Of a stretch of 64,000 nt of DNA, positions 15,814-24,873 are shown one piece after another. The notes under the pieces were generated by a model. That model searched no databases. It saw nothing but the letters and a program-made list of their open reading frames with translations, and was not told where the DNA came from. This DNA comes from Rariloculus sp965263005. GTDB taxonomy: Bacteria; Pseudomonadota; Gammaproteobacteria; Steroidobacterales; Rariloculaceae. Numbering within the stretch: the stretch's first letter is position 1; every line of letters begins with the position of its first letter. Made by a program: the position numbers and the translations under genes. Location of the stretch: assembly GCF_965263005.1 (NCBI RefSeq), contig NZ_OZ253579.1, positions 682,001 to 746,000 on the forward strand, written 5' to 3'.

Positions 15814-18294
15814 CTAGAACACTTCCTCCGCACCCGCGGAGGCATTGTGGGCCGTGATCTCGCCCGCAGCCGCGCCCGGCACGCGCCGCTTTGTGAACTG
15901 GTCGCTCTGAATGATGCCCCGCACGATGGCGGAGAACCGGTAGTTCTCGTTTTCGGCGTCTCGCACGATCCTGCGTACCGTGGGCATGTCGTGATGCTCC
16001 AGTGTGCGGCCCGTCGCGTACATGAGCAGCCGCTCGGTGAACGTCTGCACGAACTGGTCGGGCCGCCTGAGCAGCGCTTCGCGCAGTTCGTCGGGTCCGT
16101 CGATCGCGCTGCCGTCGGGCAGCTCGCCCGAAGCATCGATCAACACGCCGGCGTAGCGGTCGCGGTCCCGCCAGGCGCCTGTCGCGTCGAAATTTTCAAG
16201 CGCGAAACCGAGCGGGTCCATGATGGCGTGGCACGAGAAGCAGGCGGGATTCTCGCGGTGCGCTGCCATGAGCTCGCGCACGGTGAGCGCATTGCGCGTC
16301 CCGAGGTCTTCTTCGTCGAGCGCCGGAACCTCGTCCGGCGGGAGCGGAGGCGGTATACCCTGGATGTGCTCGAGGATGAACGCGCCGCGCAACACCGGCG
16401 ACGTGCGATTCGGGTAGGCGGCGGCCATGAGGACCGCGCCTTTGCCGAGCAGTCCGAAGCGCGCGGAGTCGGCGAGCTCGACACGCTGGAAACGGCTGCC
16501 TTTGACGTCGGTGATGCCGTAGTGCAGCGCGACACGCTCGTTGACATAGGTGTGGTCTGCCGTCAGCAAATCGACGACGCTGCGGTCCGCGGCGAAGATG
16601 CTGTTGGCGAACAGCGTAAGCTCCGTCAGAAACTCGTCGCGCGGATCGCCGGCACCGGATGCATACGGAAAGATCGTCCGGTCCGGGACGACCTCGTCGA
16701 TACGCCTGATGTCGAGCCACTGATGCACGAAGTTGCTCGCGAGCGTTTCGGCGCGCGGGTCGGCCAGCATGCGCTCAAGCTGTATCTCGAGCACATCGTC
16801 GCGCCGGAGCTCGCCACGGGTTGCAAGCTCAAGCAATTCGGCGTCGGGTATCGAGTTCCAGAGGAAGAACGAGAGCTTTGACGCAAGCTCGAAATCGTCG
16901 ATCTCGTAAACCTCACCGGGGCTCAGGCCCTCGGGTATGCGCTCGGCGCGATAGAGGAAAAAAGGACTCGTGAGAATGCCGGTGAGCGCGCTTCTGATGC
17001 CTTCCTCAAAGCCGCCCGCCGCGAACCCGTCGCGGTAGAACTCGAGCAAGTCGATGACGTCGCGCTCGGCGAGCGGACGGCGGTAGGCGCGCGTGCCGAG
17101 CGCCGTGATGATTTCCTCGGCGCACACGTCGGGGTCGCCGCCGCGGTCCGGATGGCAGACGAAAATCCGTTCCCGGCTAGGTGTCACGCTCAAGCCGATC
17201 GGATTGAACGGGCCCTTGATCTCGAACGAGTTCACGCGATAGAGGCGTTCCTGGCCGCCGCCCGGCAGGAATTGCTGGAACCGGTCATCGGACTCGGCGA
17301 AAGTCCTGTGCCTGAACGCGACGCCCACCTTGTGCGGCCCGGCTGTCGCCATGAAGCGGATGTTTTTCAGGCGCGCGTTGACGCGGTCGAGCGCGCCGTC
17401 CTGGACCTGATCGTAGAGCTTCATGTCCTCTTCGCCGCCGACGGTGGTCTCGTGAACGAGCGCGCCGTCGAGCGTCACGACGAGCGTGTTCTCGAACTCC
17501 ATGCCGTTGCCCCAGATGTGGGTGGCCATGTCGGCGATGTCGATGACATATTCGCCGTCGGAGGGAAAGAGGTGCTCTGCGAGGATGCCGCCGCGTGTGC
17601 CGAGCGGCAGACCAGGAACGTGCGTGAGCTGGCGGCCTGGTCCGGCCCGGAAAGTCCATCCGCCCGGCCTCGAATCGGGCTGGCCGACAGCCTGCTGCGC
17701 GATGGCCCGAGCCGCAATCACGTATTGCTCGATGAACGAAGGCGATACCTGCAGTGCCGCGCCGATGTTGTCGAAGTACTCGACGACTTCATCCTCGGGC
17801 AGGAACTCCCGTGCGTCTGTTTCGAGCGTCAGCAGATCGCGGATCGCGTTCGCGTACTCCTTGCGGTTGAGCCGGTGCAGCACGACCTGCTCGGGTACGT
17901 GGTCGACGCCCTGGGCCGCATCGAGCGAACGCTCGAGCGCTGCCACGAAGGCGTAAATCTCCTCGTTCTCGGGTTGTCGCTCGCCGGGCGGCGGCATCAC
18001 GCGGCCGCGGAGCTTGCGCACGGCGTTCTCGAACTGTTCGGCGTGCTCGGCGACACTCTCGGGCGAGCGTCCCTCGAACGTAATGCCGGCCGTGAACTCG
18101 GCGTTGTTGTGACAATCGACGCAGTAGCGCTCGAGCATCGCCCAGTGCTCGCGCGCGTCGGACGTTGCGCGCGCTGCCGGGTCGCCGCCGAGCTGTCCGC
18201 AGCCGGCCGCGAGGGTCAGCGAAAGGGCCGCAACCGCAGTCCTTGCGGTGAGCCGCAATGCCCCAACGCTGGTCTTGTCGATCAACCTGGTCAC
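15814..18294 (-). CDS. DUF1592-family cytochrome c-like lipoprotein (cassette copy 1)
   Basis: An 826-residue multidomain protein of the planctomycete-type DUF1587/DUF1592/DUF1588/DUF1585 architecture. It has a lipoprotein signal (LTLAAGCGQ). Near the N-terminus, CVDCHNNAEF is a CxxCH heme c site; HRLNRKEYANAIRDLL marks DUF1587, LSFFLWNSIPDAELL marks DUF1592, and NRTSPVLRGAFILEHI marks DUF1588. CFSCHAIMDPLGFALENFD near the C-terminus gives a second CxxCH. It may carry two hemes and transfer electrons in the periplasm. It precedes DUF1552 by 47 bases. The cassette's role is unknown. Confidence 0.88.
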   Translation of the reverse strand: MTRLIDKTSVGALRLTARTAVAALSLTLAAGCGQLGGDPAARATSDAREHWAMLERYCVDCHNNAEFTAGITFEGRSPESVAEHAEQFENAVRKLRGRVMPPPGERQPENEEIYAFVAALERSLDAAQGVDHVPEQVVLHRLNRKEYANAIRDLLTLETDAREFLPEDEVVEYFDNIGAALQVSPSFIEQYVIAARAIAQQAVGQPDSRPGGWTFRAGPGRQLTHVPGLPLGTRGGILAEHLFPSDGEYVIDIADMATHIWGNGMEFENTLVVTLDGALVHETTVGGEEDMKLYDQVQDGALDRVNARLKNIRFMATAGPHKVGVAFRHRTFAESDDRFQQFLPGGGQERLYRVNSFEIKGPFNPIGLSVTPSRERIFVCHPDRGGDPDVCAEEIITALGTRAYRRPLAERDVIDLLEFYRDGFAAGGFEEGIRSALTGILTSPFFLYRAERIPEGLSPGEVYEIDDFELASKLSFFLWNSIPDAELLELATRGELRRDDVLEIQLERMLADPRAETLASNFVHQWLDIRRIDEVVPDRTIFPYASGAGDPRDEFLTELTLFANSIFAADRSVVDLLTADHTYVNERVALHYGITDVKGSRFQRVELADSARFGLLGKGAVLMAAAYPNRTSPVLRGAFILEHIQGIPPPLPPDEVPALDEEDLGTRNALTVRELMAAHRENPACFSCHAIMDPLGFALENFDATGAWRDRDRYAGVLIDASGELPDGSAIDGPDELREALLRRPDQFVQTFTERLLMYATGRTLEHHDMPTVRRIVRDAENENYRFSAIVRGIIQSDQFTKRRVPGAAAGEITAHNASAGAEEVF

Positions 18295-18322
18295 GTCAAC
18301 GCTCCCGAGCTCGCAGTTTCAT

Positions 18323-19252
18323 CTAGGCGTCCGGAGACAGGTAGGCCCACAGGCTCTCGAATGCGCGCCTCACAAACTCTTCCGAGGGACCCATCTGGGC
18401 GTCGAATTCTTGGGTCGGGCGCGCGGCCACGGCTTCGTCCGGTCCCCTGCCGCTGTTCAGAAGTCCCGCGAGCCGTTCGTAGATCGTATTGTACATCGTG
18501 TATTGCGATTCGAGGTCGGCCCTGGTCAACACTGTCCCGTGCGCCGGCACGATGCGGGTCCCGGCGTCGGTGATGTCGAGCAGCAACTCCATGGTGCCGA
18601 CGATGCCGCCGATCCAGCCACCGGTCCACCAGTCGACAAGCGGCCAGCCGGCCCCCGACGCCGCGCCGCCGACGGCGAGCACATTCTCGTCGGGGAAGTG
18701 GACGTAGAGATCGCCGTCCGTATGAGCGGAATGGCGCAGATAGCCGTAACGCACGCCCGAGTCGAGCTCGCCTTCGTCGTAGAACGTCAGATTGGGTTGC
18801 GCGGCATCCGGCAACGGTTCGAAGCGCTGCCCGTCCCAGGGATAGGTGATGTCGGTCGCGAGCCAGAGCCGCGTATTCTCCTGCGCGATGATCGTCGCTC
18901 CCGAGGCGGTGAGGCGCTCGTTCGAACCCGTCTGCTCGGGATGCCAATGCGTGTTGAACAGCGTGTGGACCGGACCGCTCGCCGGCAGCGCCGCAACGGC
19001 GTCGAGCAGCGATTGCGAATTGGCGCCCGACGCGCCGTCGACGAGCACGACGCCGCCGGGGCCGGTCTGCGCCACGACGTTGGTCCCGCCGACCGTCACC
19101 AGGTGCAGGGTATCGCCCAAAGGCAGCGTAGCGACGCCGGATGCCGGTTGCGCGCGCGCCGCCGTGAAGCGCAGCGCCGGAAGTCCGATCGCAGCGCCGA
19201 CGGCGCCGCCGGCCGCGACGCGCAACATCTGTCTTCTTGTCCGTGACTCCAC
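18323..19252 (-). CDS. Tat-exported MBL-fold hydrolase
   Basis: A 309-residue protein from a GTG at 19252, preceded by GGAGG and directly followed by a Tat signal (TRRQMLRVAAGGAVGAAIG). The mature part is a metallo-beta-lactamase fold with NTHWHPEQTGSN: the first two histidines are kept, while the usual Asp-His pair is Glu-Gln. HSAHTDGDLYVHF and IVPAHGTVL supply later ligand-type histidines. Metal binding could be altered. An ATG at 19282 would give a longer N-terminus that fits the Tat signal less well. It lies 29 bases upstream of the DUF1592 gene on the same strand, so it could be co-transcribed. Substrate unknown. Confidence 0.82.
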   Translation of the reverse strand: MESRTRRQMLRVAAGGAVGAAIGLPALRFTAARAQPASGVATLPLGDTLHLVTVGGTNVVAQTGPGGVVLVDGASGANSQSLLDAVAALPASGPVHTLFNTHWHPEQTGSNERLTASGATIIAQENTRLWLATDITYPWDGQRFEPLPDAAQPNLTFYDEGELDSGVRYGYLRHSAHTDGDLYVHFPDENVLAVGGAASGAGWPLVDWWTGGWIGGIVGTMELLLDITDAGTRIVPAHGTVLTRADLESQYTMYNTIYERLAGLLNSGRGPDEAVAARPTQEFDAQMGPSEEFVRRAFESLWAYLSPDA

Positions 19253-19506
19253 CGGCCTCTTTCCTCCACTCGCGCGACTCACGAGACAATCGCCATCGCC
19301 GAGGATTCAGTGTTACGCGCCAGGATTCCTAAGATAACCGGGTGAGGGTGCGTTTCAAGCATCCTCCTGCTCGAAATCCCGTCTGCAAAGCATCACGCCT
19401 TGCCAATACGCCGGCGGATCGATATAAGGACTATCGTGAACGAGTACCGGGGCGAGAAAGAACAAACAAACGCCCGGCCGTCGCTGGAAAACCACGCATA
19501 AGCCAA

Positions 19507-20469
19507 GTGAATACGCACAAGTACGTGAAGCCCGAAGCCGCGCTCATCGCACTGGCATGTCTCGCCGGCATTGCCGGCATCGGGGCGGCGGCACACGCTC
19601 AAGAAACGGATGTCGAACTGAACCTCCTGCACGTGCAGGGCAACGTCCACATGCTCAACGGCGGGCCGGCCGGCAACATCGCCGTGCAGATCGGCAGCGA
19701 CGGCGTCATGCTCGTCAACGCCATGGGCGATGGATTGGCCGAACGCATCGTGGAGAAGATCGGCGAGCTCACGAGCGCCCCGGTGCGCTACATCATCAAC
19801 ACGAGCGCGGACTTGCATCATACCGGCGGCAACGTCGAGCTCTCGGCGCTCGGCGAATTCGGCTCGACGCCGTCGCTCGCACCCGGCGAAGCAGCCGGTG
19901 CGACGCTGGTCGCCCACGAGAACGTCATGCTGAGCCTGTTCGAGCTCGAGTCGAGCGGGTTTCCGCCCGAGGGCGTGCCGCGCACCGTCTATTTCCTGCC
20001 GTTCAAGGACATCTTCTTCAACGACGAGCCCGTGTTCATCATCCACGAGCCGAACGCGCATTCGAACGGCGACAGCATCGTGCTGTTCAGAAAATCCGAC
20101 ACGATTGCTGTCGGCGACCTGTTCATCCCGGGCCGCTATCCCGTCATTGACGTCGAGCGCGGCGGCAGCGTTCAGGGACTGCTCCGCGCGCTCAATCACG
20201 TTCTCGATCTCGCCGTGCCGAGGCACCTGCAGGACGGGGGCACGCGCATCATTCCCGGCAGCGGCCGGCTCTGCAACGAGGCCGACGTCGTCGAGTACCG
20301 CAACATGGTGGCTGTCGTCCGCGATCGGGTGCGCGACCTCATGGAAAAGGGCATGGACCTGGAACAGGTCCAGGCTGCGCGGCCGACGCGCGATTACGAT
20401 ACGGAATTCGATGGCTCCGGTGAGGTGTTCGTCGAGTCGATCTACGCAAGCCTGGTCCAAGCGCAATGA
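19507..20469 (+). CDS. Exported MBL-fold protein with degenerate metal site
   Basis: A 320-residue protein from a GTG at 19507 that puts a signal peptide at the start (cleavage near AAAHAQE). The fold is metallo-beta-lactamase-like, but the HxHxDH signature reads NTSADLHHTGGN: the first two histidines are Ser and Asp. NAHSNGDSIVLF matches the second ligand region and IIPGSGRLC replaces the usual PGHG, so most ligands are missing. It is probably not a standard di-zinc hydrolase. The reading frame extends further upstream, so the start is uncertain. The stop overlaps the next gene start (ATGA). Confidence 0.78.
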   Translation: MNTHKYVKPEAALIALACLAGIAGIGAAAHAQETDVELNLLHVQGNVHMLNGGPAGNIAVQIGSDGVMLVNAMGDGLAERIVEKIGELTSAPVRYIINTSADLHHTGGNVELSALGEFGSTPSLAPGEAAGATLVAHENVMLSLFELESSGFPPEGVPRTVYFLPFKDIFFNDEPVFIIHEPNAHSNGDSIVLFRKSDTIAVGDLFIPGRYPVIDVERGGSVQGLLRALNHVLDLAVPRHLQDGGTRIIPGSGRLCNEADVVEYRNMVAVVRDRVRDLMEKGMDLEQVQAARPTRDYDTEFDGSGEVFVESIYASLVQAQ

Positions 20470-21275
20470 GACGTGCCACACGGAAAGCGGCCGGACTAGG
20501 TGGATTCGCCGTCGCGCTCCTGCTCGTCGCAAGCCCGCCCGCGTTTGCGCAGGGCGCCGGCGGTGGCTCACCGGACGATCCGCCGACGGCCCGCGAGGCC
20601 GCGCCTGTCGATCTAACGGGCACCTGGGTTTCGGTCGTCAGCGAGGATTGGCGCTGGCGCATGGTGACGCCTGCCCGCGGCGATTTCGCGAGCATTCCAC
20701 TCAGCGCCGAGGGGCGCCGGGTCGGCCTGGAGTGGGATCCGGCCGCGGACGAGGCTGCGGGACTACAGTGCAAGGCCTATGGTGCGCCGGCCGTGATGCG
20801 GATTCCGGGCCGCGTCCGGATAAGTTGGCAAGACGACGAGACGCTGAGGATCGAGACGGATCAGGGAATGCAAACGAGGTCACTGCGTTTCGGCGTTCCG
20901 GCCGCGGCGAGCGAGCCGAGCAGCCGGCAGGGCTATTCGGTTGCGAACTGGGAACCGCCGGCCCAGGGCATCGGTCAGCCCGACGCATTTGGCCTGTTTT
21001 CGGGAAGAATCGGCCGGCAACCGCGCTCGCTCGAAGTCACGACGACAAATCTGTTGCCCGGATATCTGCGCAGGAACGGTCCGCCCTACAGTCCGGACGC
21101 CGTGCTCCAGGAGTATTTCGACCATCACGTGCAACCGAGCGGCGACGAGTGGTTCACGGTCACGACGGTTGTCACGGACCCGACATACCTGACCGGCGCG
21201 TTCATCACGAGCAGCGACTTCAGGAAGGAACCGAACGACGACGGTTTCGATCCGGCAGCCTGCTCGGCGAGGTAA
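20466..21275 (+). CDS. Exported protein with DLTGTW-type beta domain, function unknown
   Basis: A 269-residue protein overlapping the upstream stop by four bases. It has a signal peptide (cleavage near AFAQGA). The mature protein starts with a VDLTGTWVSVVSEDW segment and has alternating strand patterns, including RSLEVTTTNLL and FTVTTVVTDPTYLTGAF, like a lipocalin-style barrel. Such proteins are common in environmental gammaproteobacteria and acidobacteria; I know no function. It pairs with the next gene, which has related motifs. Confidence 0.8.
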   Translation: MRRATRKAAGLGGFAVALLLVASPPAFAQGAGGGSPDDPPTAREAAPVDLTGTWVSVVSEDWRWRMVTPARGDFASIPLSAEGRRVGLEWDPAADEAAGLQCKAYGAPAVMRIPGRVRISWQDDETLRIETDQGMQTRSLRFGVPAAASEPSSRQGYSVANWEPPAQGIGQPDAFGLFSGRIGRQPRSLEVTTTNLLPGYLRRNGPPYSPDAVLQEYFDHHVQPSGDEWFTVTTVVTDPTYLTGAFITSSDFRKEPNDDGFDPAACSAR

Positions 21276-21281
21276 GCGATC

Positions 21282-22178
21282 ATGAAGCATGTTGTGCTGG
21301 TGTTGAGTCTCGCGCTTTCGAGTTCCGTGGCATTCGCCCAGATCGACTTTACCGGGGAGTGGGCGCCGGCCTATCACGAGGATGCGCCCGAGCGTATTCC
21401 GGGACCCGAGCTCGGCGACTACATGGGCTTCCCCATGAATGACGCGGCGCGCCTGCAGGCCGATAGCTGGGATGCCGACCGCATCTCGATGGTGATGCAG
21501 TACCAATGCCGGCCGCATTCGTCCGACTACGGGATGCGGGGCCTCGGCAATATCCGCGTAAGCAAGGAGTTCGATCCCGTGCATCTGGGATTGATCGCGT
21601 TTCGGACCTACATGCCGGCCTGGGGCAGCGAGCGCGTCATCTGGCTCGACGGGCGGCCGCATCCGCCGGCTCATGCCGAATATACGTTTCAGGGCTTCTC
21701 GACGGGGGTCTGGAACGGCAACCGGCTGACGATCACGACCACGCATCTCAAGACCAATTACCATCGCCGCAACGGCGTACCGAGCAGCGACCGGCGCACC
21801 GTCACCGAGCACTGGATGCGCCACGGGACCGTCCTTACCGTCGTCACGGCGGTCGATGACCCCGTGTTTTTCACCGAGCCGCTCGTCAGAAGCCAGAACT
21901 GGTATCTTGATCCCGGCCAGCAGGTCCGCCAGTCCTACTGCGAGTACGTCACGGAGCTTCCGCCCGTGACGCCGGACAGCATCCCGCATCGCCTGCCGGG
22001 CGAGAACCCGAACCTGACGCTGATGACCGAGTGGTACGGCCTGCCCGCCGAGGTGCTGCGCGGCGGCGCCGAGCGAATGTATCCGGAATACCGCAGCCGC
22101 ATGCCCGAGGCGGAATCGCCCCAGCCGTCCGTCTGCGAGCTCTATTGCGGCTGCCATGACTTCGTCAGTTGCCTTTGA
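21282..22178 (+). CDS. Exported protein with related beta-barrel-like domain, function unknown
   Basis: A 298-residue protein with a signal peptide (cleavage near AFAQI) and an opening IDFTGEWAPAYHED. Motifs FQGFSTGVWNGNRLTITTTH and DDPVFFTEPLVRSQNW recur in the preceding gene and in the C-terminal half of the propeller protein at 27367-29007, so these are members of one exported family. The C-terminus is cysteine-rich (CELYCGCHDFVSC). It starts six bases after the preceding gene and ends the run of co-oriented genes from 19507. Function unknown. Confidence 0.8.
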   Translation: MKHVVLVLSLALSSSVAFAQIDFTGEWAPAYHEDAPERIPGPELGDYMGFPMNDAARLQADSWDADRISMVMQYQCRPHSSDYGMRGLGNIRVSKEFDPVHLGLIAFRTYMPAWGSERVIWLDGRPHPPAHAEYTFQGFSTGVWNGNRLTITTTHLKTNYHRRNGVPSSDRRTVTEHWMRHGTVLTVVTAVDDPVFFTEPLVRSQNWYLDPGQQVRQSYCEYVTELPPVTPDSIPHRLPGENPNLTLMTEWYGLPAEVLRGGAERMYPEYRSRMPEAESPQPSVCELYCGCHDFVSCL

Positions 22179-22309
22179 CTCGTTTCGACTTGACAGTTGG
22201 AACGGCCCAGGCGCGGTGATCCGAAAGTTCAGAGTTCACATACTTCGTCACAAAATCCGGCTAAGGGCTTCTGCGACACGAAATCCATCGTTGGTGGGTG
22301 GCTGAACCG

Positions 22310-22474
22310 ATGCCAAGCGCTAACCGCTCGCCCGAACAGGTTGCCCGGGACAACATCGACAAATTGCTGTCGCACTCTGGCTGGGTAGTTCAGGACAACA
22401 AGAAGATCGACTTCAGCGCCGCCTTGGGAATTGCGGTTCGCGAATACCCGACGGATAAGGTGGCAAACGCGTGA
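22310..22474 (+). pseudogene. hsdR: 5' stub of type I restriction hsdR
   Basis: An ATG-initiated frame of 54 codons reading EQVARDNIDKLLSHSGW, QDNKKIDFSAALGIAV and REYPTD, the typical first 50 residues of HsdR from type I restriction enzymes. The homology stops there and the frame ends within four codons; the nuclease and helicase domains (about 1000 residues) are gone. Its last bases supply an AAGGTGG ribosome site for fic, whose GTG overlaps the stop. Confidence 0.75.
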
Positions 22475-23109
22475 CCGGTCGTTACGACACGACCGGCAAC
22501 ATTGAGGCACAGTTCGAACCCGGTTCTTGCGGTCGCGTACTGGCCAACAAGCTTGGTATTTCCGAGCCCGAGGAGATGAATGACGTCGAACTGGACCTGT
22601 TGAATCGGCTCCATGAGAGTGTCATCGACTCGGTTGAAGCCGACCAACCGGTTACGGTTGCCGACGTCCGCGAGTGGCATCGCCGCTGGCTGGGGAACGT
22701 TTATGTCTGGGCTGGCAGGTATCGCACAGTCAACATGGGCAAAGGAGATTTCCAATTCGCGGCGAGCGGTCAAATTCCGAGGCTCATGGACAATCTGGAC
22801 AAGGAATTTCTTCCGGTCCATACCCCCTGTACCGGAATGTCCGAAGATCAACTAACCGAAGCCATCGCCATAGTTCACGTTGAACTGATACTGATCCACC
22901 CGTTCCGGGAAGGAAATGGCCGGCTGTCACGCCTGCTGGCAAATGTGATGGCCCTGCAGGCTGGCTGGCCTGAGCTGGATTACACGCCCTGGGATGATTG
23001 CAAGACCGATTACTTTGCCTCGATTCAGGCGGGGATGAGCGACTATGTACCGATGAAACGGCTGGTCAAGCGAGTGTTACGCGAGTCGGCGAGGAGCGCA
23101 AATGACTGA
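22471..23109 (+). CDS. fic: Fic-domain AMP-transferase-like protein
   Basis: A 212-residue protein with a complete Fic active-site loop HPFREGNGR at residues 143-151. The opening (DTTGNIEAQFEPGS) resembles Fic proteins that often sit inside type I restriction loci. Fic proteins usually transfer AMP from ATP to a hydroxyl on a target and are held in check by an inhibitory helix with the motif S/TxxxEG/N. I do not see that motif within this protein, so an external antitoxin may be needed; the antisense gene at 23066-23245 has a candidate. It starts at a GTG with AAGGTGG upstream. Confidence 0.9.
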   Translation: MTGRYDTTGNIEAQFEPGSCGRVLANKLGISEPEEMNDVELDLLNRLHESVIDSVEADQPVTVADVREWHRRWLGNVYVWAGRYRTVNMGKGDFQFAASGQIPRLMDNLDKEFLPVHTPCTGMSEDQLTEAIAIVHVELILIHPFREGNGRLSRLLANVMALQAGWPELDYTPWDDCKTDYFASIQAGMSDYVPMKRLVKRVLRESARSAND

Positions 23110-23245
23110 TCCTCTCTTCAATGGCCCGCACCGACTTGCCCGTCTCGATCGCCGTCGAACTGGCCACGCTGCGCATCCGCCGCCGCGTCGCCTTCGATGC
23201 ATCGCGCAGGTGACGATTTGTCCGGGAAAGCGTTTTGCGGTTCAT
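23066..23245 (-). CDS. Small basic protein with Fic-inhibitor-like motif, antisense to fic 3' end
   Basis: A 59-residue basic protein (NRKTLSRTNRHLRDASKATRR at its start; the run RRRMRSVASSTAIETGKSV follows). SSTAIETG resembles the SxxxE(G/N) inhibitory helix of Fic antitoxins and the SSxIEG of self-inhibited Fic enzymes. Its end overlaps the last 44 bases of fic on the other strand. A TATAAT box lies just upstream (about 23252-23257, read on the minus strand) with a GGAG close to the ATG, so it could be expressed from a nearly leaderless transcript. Coding status and any link to Fic are inference. Confidence 0.45.
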   Translation of the reverse strand: MNRKTLSRTNRHLRDASKATRRRMRSVASSTAIETGKSVRAIEERISHLRSSPTRVTLA

Positions 23246-23304
23246 CACTCCATTATAGCCGATCGGACTTTGGCCGAACTCGCCACCGGAACGGACTCTC
23301 TCAC

Positions 23305-24786
23305 ATGAACACTGTCCCCATCGTCTCTAAGGTCTGGAGCTTCTGCACCACCCTGCGCGATGACGGAGTGAGCTACGGCGACTACCTGGAGCAACTCACG
23401 TATCTGATCTTCCTGAAGATGGCTGACGAGTACGCCAAACCACCGTACGACCGCGATGTCGGTATCCCGGCCGAATTCAACTGGCAGAGCCTCAAATCAA
23501 GACGGGGCGCCGCACTCGATATCCACTACGCCACCCTGCTGCGCGAACTCGGCACCAAGGCGGGAATACTCGGCCAGATCTTCACCAAGGCCCAGAACAA
23601 GATTCAGGATCCGGCCAAGTTGTTCCGCCTCGTCGCCATGGTCGACGGCACCGAATGGCTAACCATGGGCGCAGATATCAAGGGAGACATCTACGAGGGA
23701 CTCCTTGAGAAAAACGCCGAGGACACCAAATCCGGGGCGGGCCAGTATTTCACTCCGCGCGCACTGATCCGCGCCATGATCGAATGCGTACGCCCCGAAC
23801 CCGGCAAGCTCATCGCTGACCCAGCGTGCGGGACAGGCGGATTCTTCCTGGCTGCTTACGATTTCATCACGAACGAAGATAACTTCAAGCTCGACAAGCG
23901 GCAAAAGGAGCTTCTAAAACACGAAGCGTTTCACGGCAACGAGATCGTCGCCAACACGAGACGGCTGTGCCTGATGAACATGTTCCTGCACAACATCGGC
24001 GAGATCGACGGCGCGGCGACCGTTTCGCCGAACGATTCGCTCGTGGCCGATTCAGGCGAGCGCTTTGACTACGTGCTGGCAAATCCGCCCTTCGGAAAGA
24101 AGAGTTCCATGACCTTCACCAACGAGGAGGGCGAACAGGACAAAGACGATCTCACCTACAATCGGCAGGACTTCTGGGCAACAACCTCGAACAAGCAGCT
24201 CAATTTCGTACAGCACATACGCACGATGCTGAAGACCACCGGACGCGCCGCCGTGGTCGTTCCGGACAACGTGTTGTTCGAGGGCGGCGCGGGCGAAACC
24301 ATCCGCAAGAAGCTCCTGGAAAATACCGACCTGCACACGATACTGCGCCTGCCGACCGGAGTCTTCTATGCCCAGGGAGTCAAGGCCAACGTGATTTTCT
24401 TCGACAACCGGGAAGCCAGCCCGGACCCGTGGACGAAGAAGGTCTGGTACTACGACTACCGTACCAATATCCACCATACGCTAAAAAAGAAACCGATGCG
24501 TTACGAGAACCTGTCGGAATTCATCGAGTGTTACAACCCGCGCAATCGCCACCGGCGCAAGGCCACCTGGAACGAACAGGATGCGCCGGAGGGCCGTTGG
24601 CGGAGTTACAGCTACGGGGAACTGACGGCTCGCGACAAGACCAGCCTCGATGTCTTCTGGCTCAAGGACAAGAGCTTGGTCGATTTGGATAACTTACCTG
24701 AACCAGACGAGCTCGCCGAGCAGATTATTGAGAACCTGGAAGCTGGGCTTGATAGCTTTCGCGAGGTGCTCTCAGCGCTGCGGTAG
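23305..24786 (+). CDS. hsdM: Type I restriction-modification methyltransferase subunit HsdM (orphan)
   Basis: A 493-residue N6-adenine methyltransferase subunit. The N-terminal HsdM helix bundle (YLEQLTYLIFLKMADEY) is followed by SAM motif I DPACGTGGF at residue 172 and catalytic motif IV NPPF at residue 260, then ATTSNKQLNFVQHI and the C-terminal tail. Length is normal and nothing is broken. Type I methylation needs the specificity subunit HsdS, which is absent from the window, and hsdR is only a stub 800 bases upstream. Either HsdS is supplied elsewhere or this is a relic on its way out. Confidence 0.93.
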   Translation: MNTVPIVSKVWSFCTTLRDDGVSYGDYLEQLTYLIFLKMADEYAKPPYDRDVGIPAEFNWQSLKSRRGAALDIHYATLLRELGTKAGILGQIFTKAQNKIQDPAKLFRLVAMVDGTEWLTMGADIKGDIYEGLLEKNAEDTKSGAGQYFTPRALIRAMIECVRPEPGKLIADPACGTGGFFLAAYDFITNEDNFKLDKRQKELLKHEAFHGNEIVANTRRLCLMNMFLHNIGEIDGAATVSPNDSLVADSGERFDYVLANPPFGKKSSMTFTNEEGEQDKDDLTYNRQDFWATTSNKQLNFVQHIRTMLKTTGRAAVVVPDNVLFEGGAGETIRKKLLENTDLHTILRLPTGVFYAQGVKANVIFFDNREASPDPWTKKVWYYDYRTNIHHTLKKKPMRYENLSEFIECYNPRNRHRRKATWNEQDAPEGRWRSYSYGELTARDKTSLDVFWLKDKSLVDLDNLPEPDELAEQIIENLEAGLDSFREVLSALR

Positions 24787-24873
24787 TCGTTGCAGCCGTA
24801 AAACTATCGGAGTCGGAATCTTACGATCGGTCGCCTGCCTCGGTGATCTCAGTGTCGGGCGCTACTTTGGTTA

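Noticed and set aside
18291..19289. Second minus-strand frame (332 codons) over the MBL-fold gene at 18323-19252
   Set aside because: Arg-rich out-of-frame translation of the same DNA; the other frame has the Tat signal and MBL motifs.
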